The notes: generated by a model from the letters alone, not told the origin. A stretch of 59,791 bases of DNA from an uncultured Blastocatellia bacterium (GCA_946480785.1 CAMLLD010000040.1:1-59791), one strand, 5' to 3'. Numbered from the stretch's first letter, positions 8,290-17,613 are shown. A program made the numbers and translations.

Positions 8290-9447
8290 CTAGGCCACGG
8301 ATGACCCGGATTTTTCGTCGTCGCCAATCGGGAGGGTGAACACGACCCGAGTGCCGCGGCCCGAGGACGGGGATTCGATCCAGATCTTTCCGTCGTGTGC
8401 TTCCACGATGCCTTTCGCAATCGCGAGGCCCATGCCCGTGCCGGACGGTTGCTGCGTGCTGATATCACCGTCGCGCGTCGCGCGGAAGAACTTATCAAAC
8501 ACACGCTCGCGCAGACCAACGGGCACGCCCTCGCCCTGATCTTCGACCGCCATCTCAACCATGCCGTCACGCAATCCGGCGCTGATCCTGATCGTCGTAC
8601 CCGCTGGTGAGTACTTCGTGGCGTTGTCGACGAGCGTGTAAACCACTTCACTCACTGCTCGTTCGTCGACGCGCACGGCCGGCAGTTCTTCGGCGATCTT
8701 CACTTCAACTTTGTGATCCTTCGTCAGCGGTTGGGCGCGCGCGAGGGCGGTCGACACGATCTCGTCGATCGCGCCCCACTGCCGCCGTAGTTGTAACTCA
8801 CCCGCGTCGATGCGCGCCAATTCGATCAGCCCGCTGATGAAACGATTCAAGCGATCGCTCTCTTCGTCGATTACCTGCAGCATCTCGAAACGCGAGTCTT
8901 TGTCGAGTGCAAACTCCGGCGCGTGCGCTTCGTCGATCAGCGTCGTGATCGAGGCTTTGATGGAGCTTAACGGCGTGCGGAGATCGTGCGTGACCGCGTC
9001 GAGTAGCGCCGACTTTAATCGTTCGCTTTGCTTCAACGCTTCCGCCTGGCTCGCGCGTTCGAAGGCGCTGCGTAGTTCTTTGTAGAGACGTTCGATTTCG
9101 TGGCCGCTGCGTTCGGCTTCTTCGGCGCGGCGTTTTTCACGCGCGGAGAGTTGGCCCACGGCGAGGGCGGTGGTGAAGAAAGCGAAGAGCGCGATCCAGT
9201 TTTCGGAGTGGGCGATGCTTAGCGTGTAGAGTGGCGGGAGGAAGAAGAAGTTGAAACAGAGCACGCCGACGACGGAGGCGATGAGTGCCGGGCCGCTGCC
9301 CCAGAACAGTGCTACGAAAAGGACGTCTAAGAGATAAGCGAGCGCGGTGGTGGTGGAGTTGATGTGGTCGCGGAACGGTATAAGTACCGCCGTAACCGCA
9401 GCGGTGGCGAAAAGAGAAACAAGGTAACCAAGCCGTTTGTCACTCAC
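8290..9447 (-). CDS. kdpD: Short KdpD-like sensor histidine kinase (DUF4118 + HisKA + HATPase)
   Basis: 385 residues from a GTG start. Residues 8-100 hold the four-helix KdpD membrane module (DUF4118, with FNFFFLPPLYTLSI), then a coiled linker, HisKA with His154 in TDLRTPL context (VTHDLRTPLSS), and an HATPase with N and G boxes (DNATKYSP, GEGVP, GTGMGLAI). Full KdpD is near 890 residues with an N-terminal KdpD sensor plus USP domain; both are absent and a different gene lies immediately upstream. Paired with KdpE 2 nt downstream. Confidence 0.88.
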   Translation of the reverse strand: MSDKRLGYLVSLFATAAVTAVLIPFRDHINSTTTALAYLLDVLFVALFWGSGPALIASVVGVLCFNFFFLPPLYTLSIAHSENWIALFAFFTTALAVGQLSAREKRRAEEAERSGHEIERLYKELRSAFERASQAEALKQSERLKSALLDAVTHDLRTPLSSIKASITTLIDEAHAPEFALDKDSRFEMLQVIDEESDRLNRFISGLIELARIDAGELQLRRQWGAIDEIVSTALARAQPLTKDHKVEVKIAEELPAVRVDERAVSEVVYTLVDNATKYSPAGTTIRISAGLRDGMVEMAVEDQGEGVPVGLRERVFDKFFRATRDGDISTQQPSGTGMGLAIAKGIVEAHDGKIWIESPSSGRGTRVVFTLPIGDDEKSGSSVA

Positions 9448-9500
9448 TACGCAGAGCGTCCTTAGCGACGGCCGTAGGGGAAGGAAATCTAAAACGGATT

Positions 9501-10943
9501 TTAACGAATCCCGACCAGGCCCTGCACCGATTGGATCAGCTTCTCGGTGTCGTAGCCGACGCCGTCTTTGAAAACGATCTCGACCTTTTCGATGTCGCTG
9601 ATACTGGCTGCCGGATTTCCTTTCACCACCATCAGGTCCGCCTGCTTGCCGGGTGCGAGCGAGCCGATGCGCGCGTCCTCGCCGAGAAACTTCGCGCCGT
9701 TCAGCGTCGCAATCTTGATTGCCTCTAAAGGCGTGAAACCCGCTTCCACGAGCAACTCCACCTCACGCTGATCGCCAAAGCCCGCGACGATGCCGCCGTT
9801 GCCAGTCGGATCGAGCCCGGCCAGCAGCAAACCACCAGCCTTCACAAACGCGCGCTCGAAATCCATCGCCTTGCGCAACAGCGCGACATAATCAGAACCA
9901 CCCGGCACACGCGCGCGATTCTGTAGATAACGCACGCGCGCATCAGTCGACATCACATTCAACATCCGCGGATTCAACAACGCACTCGCCGCGCCGATCC
10001 CACTCTGCGTCAACGGCGCGCTGGCTGCTTCAAACACGGGCAACGTCGACGTCACGGCTACGTTCTTTTGCACCAAAACACGAATCGTCTCCTGCACCGG
10101 CGCACTGTTCAGATCCAGTTGCCGCAAGCTCGCATTCACGGCAGCGCCGGGACAAACATCCGGTTTCTTGTCCGCGACAAACTCCGAATCCGCAAACAAG
10201 CCGTGTTCGAGATCGTCAATCCCGATCTCCGCTGCTTCGCGATAACCGATCGAACACAGATGTCCCGTTACTTTCAGCCCGCGCTTGTGCGCTTCTTCAA
10301 CCGCGGCGCGCAGCTCGTCGCGCGTAATGTTCATGTAGGCCTTGAACGAGGTTGCGCCTTCATCCGCCCAATAAGCAACCGTGCGACGCGCGTCGTCCGC
10401 GTCTTTCAACTCGTGCATCACGGGCGTGAACGAGCCGCGGCCTTCAAGATACGGCGCGGTGACGTGCATCTTTGGTCCAATCATGCGCCCCGCGTCGATC
10501 AGGCGTTTGATCTCGAGGTCGGTATAAGGCGCGACGCTGCCGGTGGTACGAATGGTGGTCACGCCGAGCGCGAGGTAAAGACGCGGAAAACTGCTGCCCA
10601 TGTTCGAGTACATCGGCGGCGAACCGCCCATGGGAAAGAACATGTGGTTGTGCATGCCGACGAGCCCCGGCATGACCGTGTAGCCGTTGAGATCGAGCGT
10701 GCGCGCGTCAGCGGGATAGGTCGTGGCCGCGGTTGGACCAATCGACTGAATCTTGCCGCCAGAGATAAGGATGGTTTGATCGTCGAGAGGCGCCGCGCCC
10801 GTACCGTCGATAACGCGCACGTGCGTGAGCGCGATCAGTGGCGCTTCGACGCGAATGAATTGTTGACGATCAGAAGTTTGAGCGAATGCGGAAATTACAA
10901 ACAGAAACAGGCACAGGAGGACCAGTTTGGTTTTCATGCGCAC
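9501..10943 (-). CDS. Secreted imidazolonepropionase-like amidohydrolase
   Basis: 480 residues with a signal peptide (MRMKTKLVLLCLFLFVISAFAQ). The metal-dependent amidohydrolase fold is shown by VMPGLVGMHNH (first two metal His), GHLCSIG, DLEHGLFADS and the ending GSLAPGKQADLMVVKGNP. The closest general class is the imidazolonepropionase/Xaa-Pro dipeptidase-like amidohydrolases; the substrate cannot be told. It lies 5 nt from the hybrid kinase stop and 53 nt before the KdpD-like gene, so it may share a transcript with either. Confidence 0.85.
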   Translation of the reverse strand: MRMKTKLVLLCLFLFVISAFAQTSDRQQFIRVEAPLIALTHVRVIDGTGAAPLDDQTILISGGKIQSIGPTAATTYPADARTLDLNGYTVMPGLVGMHNHMFFPMGGSPPMYSNMGSSFPRLYLALGVTTIRTTGSVAPYTDLEIKRLIDAGRMIGPKMHVTAPYLEGRGSFTPVMHELKDADDARRTVAYWADEGATSFKAYMNITRDELRAAVEEAHKRGLKVTGHLCSIGYREAAEIGIDDLEHGLFADSEFVADKKPDVCPGAAVNASLRQLDLNSAPVQETIRVLVQKNVAVTSTLPVFEAASAPLTQSGIGAASALLNPRMLNVMSTDARVRYLQNRARVPGGSDYVALLRKAMDFERAFVKAGGLLLAGLDPTGNGGIVAGFGDQREVELLVEAGFTPLEAIKIATLNGAKFLGEDARIGSLAPGKQADLMVVKGNPAASISDIEKVEIVFKDGVGYDTEKLIQSVQGLVGIR

Positions 10944-10948
10944 GCATT

Positions 10949-13276
10949 TTACGTCAAAGCGCTCTGCTGTGCTGCACGCTGTCGCGGCATTTTTTGCAGG
11001 AGACAGGCGAGCGCCTGGATGTCGAACGGCTTGGTGAGGTGCGCGACGAATCCCTGGTCGTAAGCGCGTTGCACGTCTTCCGGCCGGCCAAAGCCGGTGA
11101 GCGCCACAGCCGGCAGCTCCTGGTAACCGGGCATCTGGCGCAGCCGATTGAGAAACTCAAACCCGTCCATGCCGGGCATGGAGATGTCGGAAAGGATCAC
11201 GTCAAACTGTTTCTTACCGGCGACTTTTAGTGCTTCAAACCCACTGGTCACCGCCGTCACGGTCGCGCCGCCGATTTCGAGCAGATGCTGGACCATCTCG
11301 GTCGTGTCCGCCGAGTCGTCGACCACGAGGACGTTCATTCCGTCCAGCGAGTTGATGCCATGATGGTCCATGACCGACCTGCTTCGCAGTTGCTTTTCCT
11401 GGCTGCGTGGCAGGTGAATGGTAAAGCTCGCGCCCTCGCCGACGCCGTCGGAATGAGCCGTGACAGAGCCGCCGTGCAGCTCGACGAGTTGCTGGACCAC
11501 CGCGAGGCCGATGCCCATGCCGGATTGGGAACGATTCGTGCTCGGATCGGCCTGGCGAAAGATCTCAAAGATGTGTGGCAGGAACGACTCGTCGATTCCC
11601 TGCCCGTCGTCCTGCACCGTCAACACGATGTGCTCGGGTTCGTTGTGCAGCCGGACGGCGATGTGCCCGTCACGCGGAGTGAACTTCACCGCGTTGTTCA
11701 GCAGGTTCCAGATCACCTGTTCGAGTCGCACCGGATCCGCTTCGACGAACACTACATCGGACGGAGCGTCTATTTCGATCGAGATGTTCTTCGCTTCCGC
11801 TTCCATACGCACGGTCTCGATCGCGTTTTCGATCGCCGCAACCGGCGAGACTGTCTCGCGGTTTAGTTCCAGTTTGCCGCTGCGCAACCGCGATAGGTCG
11901 AGCAAGTCGCGAATTAGTTTCGACTGGGCCACTGCATTTCGTTTGACTGCATCGGCCATGCGCTGCAAGGGCGGCGACTGCTTGATCTCATCACTGCGCA
12001 ACAACAACTCCGCGTAACCCAGAATCACATTCAACGGATTGCGCAGTTCATGTGACATGATCGCCAGAAACTCATCCTTCAAACGGTTGGCTTCTTCAGC
12101 GGTATGCCGCAACCCGTGCTCGCGCTGGAGCAATTCTTCTCGCTCTTCTTCGACGCGCTTGCGTTCGAGGTAATCGGCTGCCTGGCGCGCCAGCAGATCC
12201 ATCAACCGGATCTCCTGCTCCGTGGGCCGGCGCGGGTTCGTGAAGTGAGTTGAGATCACGCCGAGCACGTGGCCCGCGCTGCTGATCAACGGCATCGACT
12301 GCACCGCGCGCACGTTCGCGTCGAGCATAACGCGCAAAGAGGGCGTACCAACAAACAGCGCGCTCTGCCGCACGTCTTCGACGATCACGCGCTGCTGCGA
12401 TTCAATGGCGCTGCCGCACGCGGAAAACGGAGTTTCAGTTGCGAAGTAGTCGAGAAACATCGCATCGAAACCGGATTGCGCGATGAGAGTCAACCGGCCG
12501 GTATCGTGGTCCACTAACTGAATGTTTCCCTTGTCGGCGCCGCTGATCTCGATGGCGACATTGAGCATCTCCTGCAGGCAACCAGACACATCGTCTCCAT
12601 GGCGCGCGCAACGGGTACCGATGTCGTTCAGCCGCCGCATGGCTTTCAGGTCGGCGGCGCTGTGCTCGAGAATGCGAAACAGCCGGCGCTCGCTGTCGCG
12701 CAGCTCTTTGGTGCGTTCGGCCACCAACTCTTCGAGCCCGCTCTTCGCCTGCCGCAGTTCTTCTTCGAGTTTTTTCTGCGCCGTGAGATCCGTGACGACG
12801 ATGCTGATGGAATTGGTTTGCGGCTGGAGTCTTGCGAAAGAAATGAGGACCGGCACTTCTCGACCCGATTCATGCCTTAGGAAATATTCATGGCGGACAG
12901 GCTGCGTGCGCGCCTGATCCAGGTCTTGGTCAAACTGCTCGCGCCGATCGCCGATCACCAGATCGCCAAACGACCTGCCGCTGACGTTCGTACCGTTGAG
13001 CCCGAGCATGCCGGCGAAGTTGCGATTGCTGTAAAGGATCGTTGAATCAGGCGCCACACTCACGGCGCCCTGGTTCATCTCATCGATCATGAGACGATAC
13101 GGATAATCGGCCGTCGTCAGTGTGTAAATAACTTCGCCCTGTGGGTCATCGATCACCAGGGCATCGACTTCACCGCTTCTAATCGCGCGCAGCGTGTCTT
13201 CGGCTTCCTCCAGGCGCCGGCGCAGCTCGTCAATCTCGGTATCAGTTACGCGTTCGAATTTGTCTCCCATAGTCAT
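10949..13276 (-). CDS. Hybrid sensor kinase (PAS-GAF-HisKA-HATPase-REC) of the kai operon
   Basis: 775 residues, no TM segment, so cytoplasmic. Order: short coiled coil (DEIDELRRRLEEAEDTL-like), PAS (about 55-170), coiled linker, GAF (about 230-375), HisKA with MSHELRNPLN, HATPase (GIDESFLPHIF, GMGIGLAVV) and a C-terminal receiver with DVILSDISMP. Its ATG overlaps the second kaiB stop by 4 nt, so it is translationally coupled to the clock genes. In cyanobacteria KaiC output goes through a KaiB-like-domain kinase, SasA; this kinase lacks that domain, and an output role is inferred from position. Confidence 0.9.
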   Translation of the reverse strand: MTMGDKFERVTDTEIDELRRRLEEAEDTLRAIRSGEVDALVIDDPQGEVIYTLTTADYPYRLMIDEMNQGAVSVAPDSTILYSNRNFAGMLGLNGTNVSGRSFGDLVIGDRREQFDQDLDQARTQPVRHEYFLRHESGREVPVLISFARLQPQTNSISIVVTDLTAQKKLEEELRQAKSGLEELVAERTKELRDSERRLFRILEHSAADLKAMRRLNDIGTRCARHGDDVSGCLQEMLNVAIEISGADKGNIQLVDHDTGRLTLIAQSGFDAMFLDYFATETPFSACGSAIESQQRVIVEDVRQSALFVGTPSLRVMLDANVRAVQSMPLISSAGHVLGVISTHFTNPRRPTEQEIRLMDLLARQAADYLERKRVEEEREELLQREHGLRHTAEEANRLKDEFLAIMSHELRNPLNVILGYAELLLRSDEIKQSPPLQRMADAVKRNAVAQSKLIRDLLDLSRLRSGKLELNRETVSPVAAIENAIETVRMEAEAKNISIEIDAPSDVVFVEADPVRLEQVIWNLLNNAVKFTPRDGHIAVRLHNEPEHIVLTVQDDGQGIDESFLPHIFEIFRQADPSTNRSQSGMGIGLAVVQQLVELHGGSVTAHSDGVGEGASFTIHLPRSQEKQLRSRSVMDHHGINSLDGMNVLVVDDSADTTEMVQHLLEIGGATVTAVTSGFEALKVAGKKQFDVILSDISMPGMDGFEFLNRLRQMPGYQELPAVALTGFGRPEDVQRAYDQGFVAHLTKPFDIQALACLLQKMPRQRAAQQSALT

Positions 13277-13671
13277 TCATTAATGCCCAACCCGATCAAA
13301 AGCTTCTGCGTATTGGACAAGTCACCGACGAACCGCCGCAACGGGGCCGGTAACCTTTTAATCAATGTCGGAGCCGCGATAATTTGCTCTTCGCGCGCGG
13401 CCTCGGGGTTCTTATAAATATCGATCACTTGAAGGTCATAATCATCGTGCAAGTGCTCTTCACAAACACGCTTCAAGTTCGAAATCGCCTTCAAGGAACT
13501 AGGTGAAGAACCGGTCACGTACAATCGCAAAATGTATTCCGCACGACGTTTATCCTGCTGCTTCGCGGCTCGCTCGAAAGCAGCGCTGGCATCGTGCCCG
13601 TTGCCTTTCAGCGAGCCGTTACCGTCACCTCTGATGTCGCCGTTCGGCATTTTTTCGCCGGAATTGGCCAT
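13273..13671 (-). CDS. kaiB: KaiB-like protein (second copy)
   Basis: 132 residues. After a variable charged N-terminal tail (1-45) comes the thioredoxin-like KaiB fold: LRLYVTGSSPSS, NLKRVCEEHL, YDLQVIDIY, AAPTLIKRLP and GDLSN near the end. KaiB binds the KaiC hexamer after switching fold. This copy diverges from the neighbouring kaiB mainly in the N-tail. It ends with the ATGA overlap into the hybrid kinase and begins 8 nt after the first kaiB. Confidence 0.9.
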   Translation of the reverse strand: MANSGEKMPNGDIRGDGNGSLKGNGHDASAAFERAAKQQDKRRAEYILRLYVTGSSPSSLKAISNLKRVCEEHLHDDYDLQVIDIYKNPEAAREEQIIAAPTLIKRLPAPLRRFVGDLSNTQKLLIGLGINE

Positions 13672-13679
13672 GAAAACTC

Positions 13680-14036
13680 CTAACGTGGCTGAATATCAAG
13701 ACCCACCAGCACACGCTCGGTGTTTGAAAGATCGCCAATAATCTTTCTGATCGGTTGGGGCAGCTTCCGCACTAACGTCGGTACTGCCAGAATCTGATCG
13801 CCCCGCGCCAGTGTAGGATTTTCCATCAGGTCGATGACTTCAATGTGATACTTACCCTTCAGATACTCCTCACAAATGTTTTTAAGATTTTGAAACGCGG
13901 TGATCGATCGAGGGGTCTGGCCGGCGACGTATAGCCGCAGGTTCCAGTGATTCGCTGCCGCGCGGCCGTCGCCTTCGGCTCCGTGGCCGTTTTTGGCGGC
14001 GCGCGCGCGCCTGGTAGTGGTGGGGGTGGTCTTCAT
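13680..14036 (-). CDS. kaiB: KaiB clock-type protein (first copy)
   Basis: 118 residues with a basic N-terminal tail ([11 protein letters not shown]) and the KaiB core [44 protein letters not shown] and IGDLSN. The start overlaps the kaiC stop by 4 nt. KaiB-KaiC pairs without KaiA occur in many non-cyanobacteria, where they may act as hourglass or stress timers rather than self-sustained clocks. Confidence 0.93.
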   Translation of the reverse strand: MKTTPTTTRRARAAKNGHGAEGDGRAAANHWNLRLYVAGQTPRSITAFQNLKNICEEYLKGKYHIEVIDLMENPTLARGDQILAVPTLVRKLPQPIRKIIGDLSNTERVLVGLDIQPR

Positions 14037-15799
14037 CTGGCGCTTCCTTTCCGTGCTTTTCGAGCACCGTTTCCTTCTACCGGCGTTGGAACGTCGGCAC
14101 GACGCAAGCGGGCCATCTCTACACGTTGATCCGCTGCAACGTCTTCGCGTTTCAGATCTTCTTCCAGTTCTTTGAGGATTACGTCGCGCTCGGATTCAAA
14201 CTGGCTGCGCAGCGCGATCAACTGCGCTTCGTACAACTCCTGCTTGCGGTGCAACTCGCGCTCTTTGCGCTGTCGCGCGGTTTCGCGCTCGACCGTCAAC
14301 GCTTCCTCTCGCGCTGCCTGTGCCGCACGCGCCGAGCCCATCAGCACGCCTTCGGAACCAACGTACGCATCGATGATCTCCATCCCGTGAGCGGTAAGAC
14401 GAAATTCGCGCACCTGGTTTGAGTGGGCGATGCCGCGCGCTTTCAGAACGTAGAGACCGCGGTTGCGTTCGCCGTTCATCTCGACGTTCTTCACGAGCAA
14501 CCAGGCATCCATCAGGGACGAAACGCCGACTTCCGAGTCTTCGATCTCGCTCGTGGCGCCGGTGAGCGTGGTGAACATCGCGGTGATCTCCCTGGTCTTG
14601 AGAAAGTCGATCAAGCGCGTCAGCATCGACTTCGTTTCGACGGCGTCGCCGACAGCGAGGAAATTGGAGATCGGATCGATCACGACGACGCTAGGCTGAG
14701 ATTCGGCGATGGCTTTATGGATCAGCGCGAGATGTATTTCCAGACCGAAGTTTGACGGCCGCGAATTTTGGAATTTCAACAGGCCCTGCTTCACGTAAGG
14801 CTCGAGATCGATACCGATCGAGCGCATATTGCGAAGGATTTGATCCTGCGACTCTTCAAACGCGAAGAAGAGCGCCCGCTCGCCGCGTTTGCAGGCGGCA
14901 TCGACGAAGTGGGCGGCGATCGTGCTTTTGCCCGTCCCGGCGGTTCCCGAAACGAGAATCGAACTGCCGCGATAGAAGCCCTTGCCGTCGAGCATGTTGT
15001 CGAGGCGGTCATTGCCGCTCGAGACGCGCTCTGTCGAGGCTTTGTGATTCAAACCGATCGAGGTGATCGGCAAAACAGAGAAGCCTTTCTCGTCGATGAA
15101 AAAGGGATACTCGTTTGTTCCGTGCGACGTGCCGCGATATTTGACGATGCGCAGACGACGCGTGGAGATCTGGTTCTCGACGCGGTTGTCGAGCAGGATG
15201 ACGCAGTCCGCCACGTACTCTTCGAGACCGTAGCGCGTGAGCGTGCCTTCGCCGCGCTCGCAAGTGATGACTGCGGTAACTCCTTTTTCCTTCAGCCAGC
15301 GGAACAGACGTCGCAATTCGGCGCGAACAATGCCTTCGCTCGGCAACGCGGAGAAGAGCGCTTCGAGGGTGTCGAGCACGACGCGCTTCGCGCCGATCTG
15401 ATCGATGGCGTAACCGAGGCGGAGAAAGAGTCCTTCGAGATCGTACTCGCCGGTTTCTTCGATCTCGGAGCGTTCGATGAAGACGTAATCTATCAGCAGC
15501 TTCTTATCGTCGATGAGTTGCTGGAGATCGAAGCCGAGCGATGCGACGTTGGTCATCAGTTCCTCGCCGCTTTCCTCGAAAGACATGAAGACGCCGGGTT
15601 CGTTGTAGAAGCTGGCGCCGCGGTAGAGAAACTCCATGGCGAAGAGCGTCTTGCCGGCGCCGGCGCTGCCGCAGACGAGCGTGGGACGTCCGGCCGGGAG
15701 TCCGCCGCTCGTAATCTCATCGAAGCCGGAAATGCCGGTCAGTTCTTTTCGCAGACCGGCGGTGTTATTCGAACGGTTACGACGGTTCGTTTTGCTCAA
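14033..15799 (-). CDS. kaiC: KaiC ATPase/kinase with extended coiled-coil C-terminus
   Basis: 588 residues from a TTG start at 15799 (AGGAG lies 9 nt upstream). Two RecA-like domains: CI with Walker A GSAGAGKT (44-51) and catalytic FEE (Glu75-76); CII with GTAGTGKS (about 285-292) and FEE (Glu315-316). The phosphorylation pair equivalent to Ser431/Thr432 is Ser427-Ser428 (VSSLMD). Residues about 490-575 are a long charged, probably coiled-coil tail rich in Arg/Glu, absent from the 519-residue cyanobacterial protein. No kaiA is seen. An 18-bp palindrome lies 15 nt before the start. Confidence 0.95.
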   Translation of the reverse strand: MSKTNRRNRSNNTAGLRKELTGISGFDEITSGGLPAGRPTLVCGSAGAGKTLFAMEFLYRGASFYNEPGVFMSFEESGEELMTNVASLGFDLQQLIDDKKLLIDYVFIERSEIEETGEYDLEGLFLRLGYAIDQIGAKRVVLDTLEALFSALPSEGIVRAELRRLFRWLKEKGVTAVITCERGEGTLTRYGLEEYVADCVILLDNRVENQISTRRLRIVKYRGTSHGTNEYPFFIDEKGFSVLPITSIGLNHKASTERVSSGNDRLDNMLDGKGFYRGSSILVSGTAGTGKSTIAAHFVDAACKRGERALFFAFEESQDQILRNMRSIGIDLEPYVKQGLLKFQNSRPSNFGLEIHLALIHKAIAESQPSVVVIDPISNFLAVGDAVETKSMLTRLIDFLKTREITAMFTTLTGATSEIEDSEVGVSSLMDAWLLVKNVEMNGERNRGLYVLKARGIAHSNQVREFRLTAHGMEIIDAYVGSEGVLMGSARAAQAAREEALTVERETARQRKERELHRKQELYEAQLIALRSQFESERDVILKELEEDLKREDVAADQRVEMARLRRADVPTPVEGNGARKARKGSAR

Positions 15800-15814
15800 T
15801 CAAAAGCGCTCCTG

Positions 15815-15832
15815 CTGGTACACGTGTACCAG
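15815..15832. promoter_or_regulatory. 18-bp perfect palindrome before kaiC
   Basis: CTGGTACACGTGTACCAG, a perfect inverted repeat centred on CACGTG, 15 nt from the kaiC TTG and just before its AGGAG. A TATA-like -10 candidate (TTATATAAAC on the minus strand) is at about 15871-15880. The palindrome is therefore in the leader and could be a repressor operator or an RNA hairpin next to the ribosome-binding site. Confidence 0.6.
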
Positions 15833-15922
15833 ACGTAAATTTTGGGGAACAAAAAGGCGGGGGTGCCGCCGTTTATATAACACACCTTGGGTTTTTGGCG
15901 GTAGAGCCAAGAGCGAGACAGA

Positions 15923-15955
15923 GCCACAAATAAACACGGATTACCACGGATCAGA
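15923..15955. repeat. Interspersed ATCYGTG-type repeat, copy 1
   Basis: Minus strand reads GATCCGTGGTAATCCGTGTT followed by TATTTGTGGC. It belongs to the same degenerate (T)AATC(C/T)GTG family seen at 16887, 22637 and 24124. It covers the 3' end of the YVTN propeller gene and the gap after it. Confidence 0.5.
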
Positions 15956-16931
15956 GCGCGATGCCCCACGGGCCGTCGCCCGCTTTCACCGTCGCGATTA
16001 CTTTGTTTGTGGCGGTGTCAACAACCGAGACGTCGTTCGAGAGACCGTTTGCGGTGTAGAGCTTTCGTCCGTCCGGCGTTAACGCGAGTCCCCACGGCCG
16101 CTGGCCGACGGGGATTAACGTGATGAGCGTCAGCGAGTCGCCATCGATCACGGCGACACTGTTTCCCCGCCCCGTCGCCACGTAAACACGTTTCCCATCC
16201 GGCGAAACAACCACGCCTTTCGGCTTCAACTGCGCTGCACCGTCGACATGCGGCAAGTCGATCGTCTTGATCACCCGATGTCCGTTCGTATCGATCACTG
16301 AAACAGCGTTGCCGTTTTCGGCAGTGACATAGGCCCGCGCACCATCCGCAGTGAAGACAGCTTCGCGCGGCCGTGCGCGGACGAGAAACGTGTTGACTAC
16401 CTGGTCCGTTTGCGTGTCGATTACCGAGACGCTGCTGCTGCTTTCGGAAGTAATGTAGACCCAGCGCCCGTCGGGACTGATCGCCGCGCCCTCGGGTTCG
16501 AGTCCGACCGGCATCTTCGCGATCACGCGGTTCGCTTTGACGTCTGTGATCGAAGCGGTGCCGGCGTCTTCGTTGGCGATGTAGAGCTTCGCGGAGGCTT
16601 TATCGATGGCGAAGTTTTCGGGATCGGTGCCGGCTTCGTACTTCGCGACGATGTTTCCGTTCGCGTCGATCTCGGCGATCTTGTCTTCGCCGTGAGCTTC
16701 GTTTGAGGGGTAGCTGATCGCGACCCAGATCTTTTTGCGATCGTCGCTGAGGCGAATGCCGCGCAGGCGTCCGCCGACTTTGATCGTCGAGTAGACGCGA
16801 TCTGTGCTCGTGTCGATCACGGTGATCGTGCCGTCTTTCTCGTTCGTGACGTAGGCGAACGGGCCGTTTGACCGTGAGCAAGACAGGCCACAGATTACAC
16901 AGATAACACAGATAAAACAGAGTGCTTTCAT
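15951..16931 (-). CDS. YVTN beta-propeller lipoprotein/secreted protein (PQQ-catabolism-type)
   Basis: 326 residues: signal peptide MKALCFICVICVICGLSCS with a Cys that may be lipidated, then about seven repeats of about 42 residues with the pattern YVTxExxxxVSVIDTxxxxVxxTIxVG (VTNEKDGTITVIDT, ITSESSSSVSVIDT, VTAENGNAVSVIDT, TANGLSNDVSVVDT). This builds a seven-bladed propeller outside the cytoplasm. A YVTN protein family is recurrently linked with PQQ-dependent alcohol catabolism, which fits its place as last gene of the xoxF operon. Its ATG overlaps the previous stop by 4 nt. The signal peptide is encoded by an interspersed repeat. Confidence 0.85.
   Translation of the reverse strand: MKALCFICVICVICGLSCSRSNGPFAYVTNEKDGTITVIDTSTDRVYSTIKVGGRLRGIRLSDDRKKIWVAISYPSNEAHGEDKIAEIDANGNIVAKYEAGTDPENFAIDKASAKLYIANEDAGTASITDVKANRVIAKMPVGLEPEGAAISPDGRWVYITSESSSSVSVIDTQTDQVVNTFLVRARPREAVFTADGARAYVTAENGNAVSVIDTNGHRVIKTIDLPHVDGAAQLKPKGVVVSPDGKRVYVATGRGNSVAVIDGDSLTLITLIPVGQRPWGLALTPDGRKLYTANGLSNDVSVVDTATNKVIATVKAGDGPWGIAL
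16887..16919. repeat. Interspersed ATCYGTG-type repeat, copy 2
   Basis: Minus strand carries ATCTGTGTTATCTGTGTAAT followed by CTGTGGC, three tandem ATCTGTG units. It lies inside the propeller gene and encodes the ICVICVICGLS core of its signal peptide. Confidence 0.55.
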
Positions 16932-17242
16932 GTCAGTGTCGCCAACTCGTCGACTTCACACTTGAGCTGTGGGTGGGTGGGATCGGAGAGGTCGAGCTGT
17001 TCCCAACGAATGCGATAGCCTTCTTTGCGTACGTGCAGCGTGCGCAGGATCGCGCGTCCGATGCGCCACACCGACAGACGTTCCAGGATCGCATAACTCC
17101 CGATCAAAAACTCCGTCACAAAACAGGAACCACGCTCGTTGAGTTGCGCGCGTACTTCCTCCAGTCGACCAACCGGCTGGCCGTTCAGCGCAAGCACGCG
17201 CTTCCCAATCAACAACTCCAGATGTACTTCCTGCCGTTTCAT
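16928..17242 (-). CDS. PRC-barrel-like small protein
   Basis: 104 residues. The N-terminus ELLIGKRVLALNGQPVGRLEEVRA has the pattern of a PRC-barrel strand set, then an alpha/beta tail with basic patches. No signal peptide or TM. It ends with ATGA coupling to the propeller gene and starts 14 nt after the other PRC-like gene. PRC barrels bind RNA, photosystem or protein partners; here two lie next to an NRAMP-like carrier and may be its cytoplasmic regulators (inference). Confidence 0.6.
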   Translation of the reverse strand: MKRQEVHLELLIGKRVLALNGQPVGRLEEVRAQLNERGSCFVTEFLIGSYAILERLSVWRIGRAILRTLHVRKEGYRIRWEQLDLSDPTHPQLKCEVDELATLT

Positions 17243-17256
17243 CTACGCTCTAAAGT

Positions 17257-17613
17257 CTAGGCGCCCGGGATCTTTCCGATCACTTTCTTACGCAGCCACA
17301 ACTCCCACTCCAACGCCGGTGTCTTCTCCGCCTCCACATCCGCACTCACCGTGTTCAGCCCAACCTTGATCTTCCCCCACGGAATGCGAAACGGATCGGG
17401 CGAGATGTTCCACTTCCGCATCCGACGCGCGAGCCACCGACCGAGCCGAACACTCAACCGGTTCATCAACGTCGTCACACCCATTTCAATGTACGCCACG
17501 CGCGGCGCGCGATCCGCTTCGAGCACGAGCACGATCCCATCCACACGCCCCATGCGCCGTTTCGAAGCATCATCAACCTGCTTGTCCAAACAATCCCTGA
17601 CGAGCTCCATCAA
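17257..17613 (-). CDS. PRC-barrel-like small protein
   Basis: 118 residues. VRDCLDKQVDDASKRRMGRV and DGIVLVLEAD form the typical PRC start (conserved MGRVDGIV), followed by a basic helix (RLGRWLARRMRKWN) and a final strand region. It overlaps the NRAMP-like stop by 4 nt, so translation is coupled to the transporter. Sequence differs clearly from the next PRC-like protein, so they are not a recent duplication. Confidence 0.65.
   Translation of the reverse strand: MMELVRDCLDKQVDDASKRRMGRVDGIVLVLEADRAPRVAYIEMGVTTLMNRLSVRLGRWLARRMRKWNISPDPFRIPWGKIKVGLNTVSADVEAEKTPALEWELWLRKKVIGKIPGA

Noticed and set aside
10068..11063. 331-codon plus-strand frame opposite the amidohydrolase
   Set aside because: It is antisense to a well-conserved enzyme with signal peptide and metal motifs; its sequence is Arg/His-rich and unlike any protein.
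14768..15838. 356-codon plus-strand frame opposite kaiC
   Set aside because: Antisense to clear KaiC Walker motifs; high-G+C genes often leave open frames on the opposite strand.
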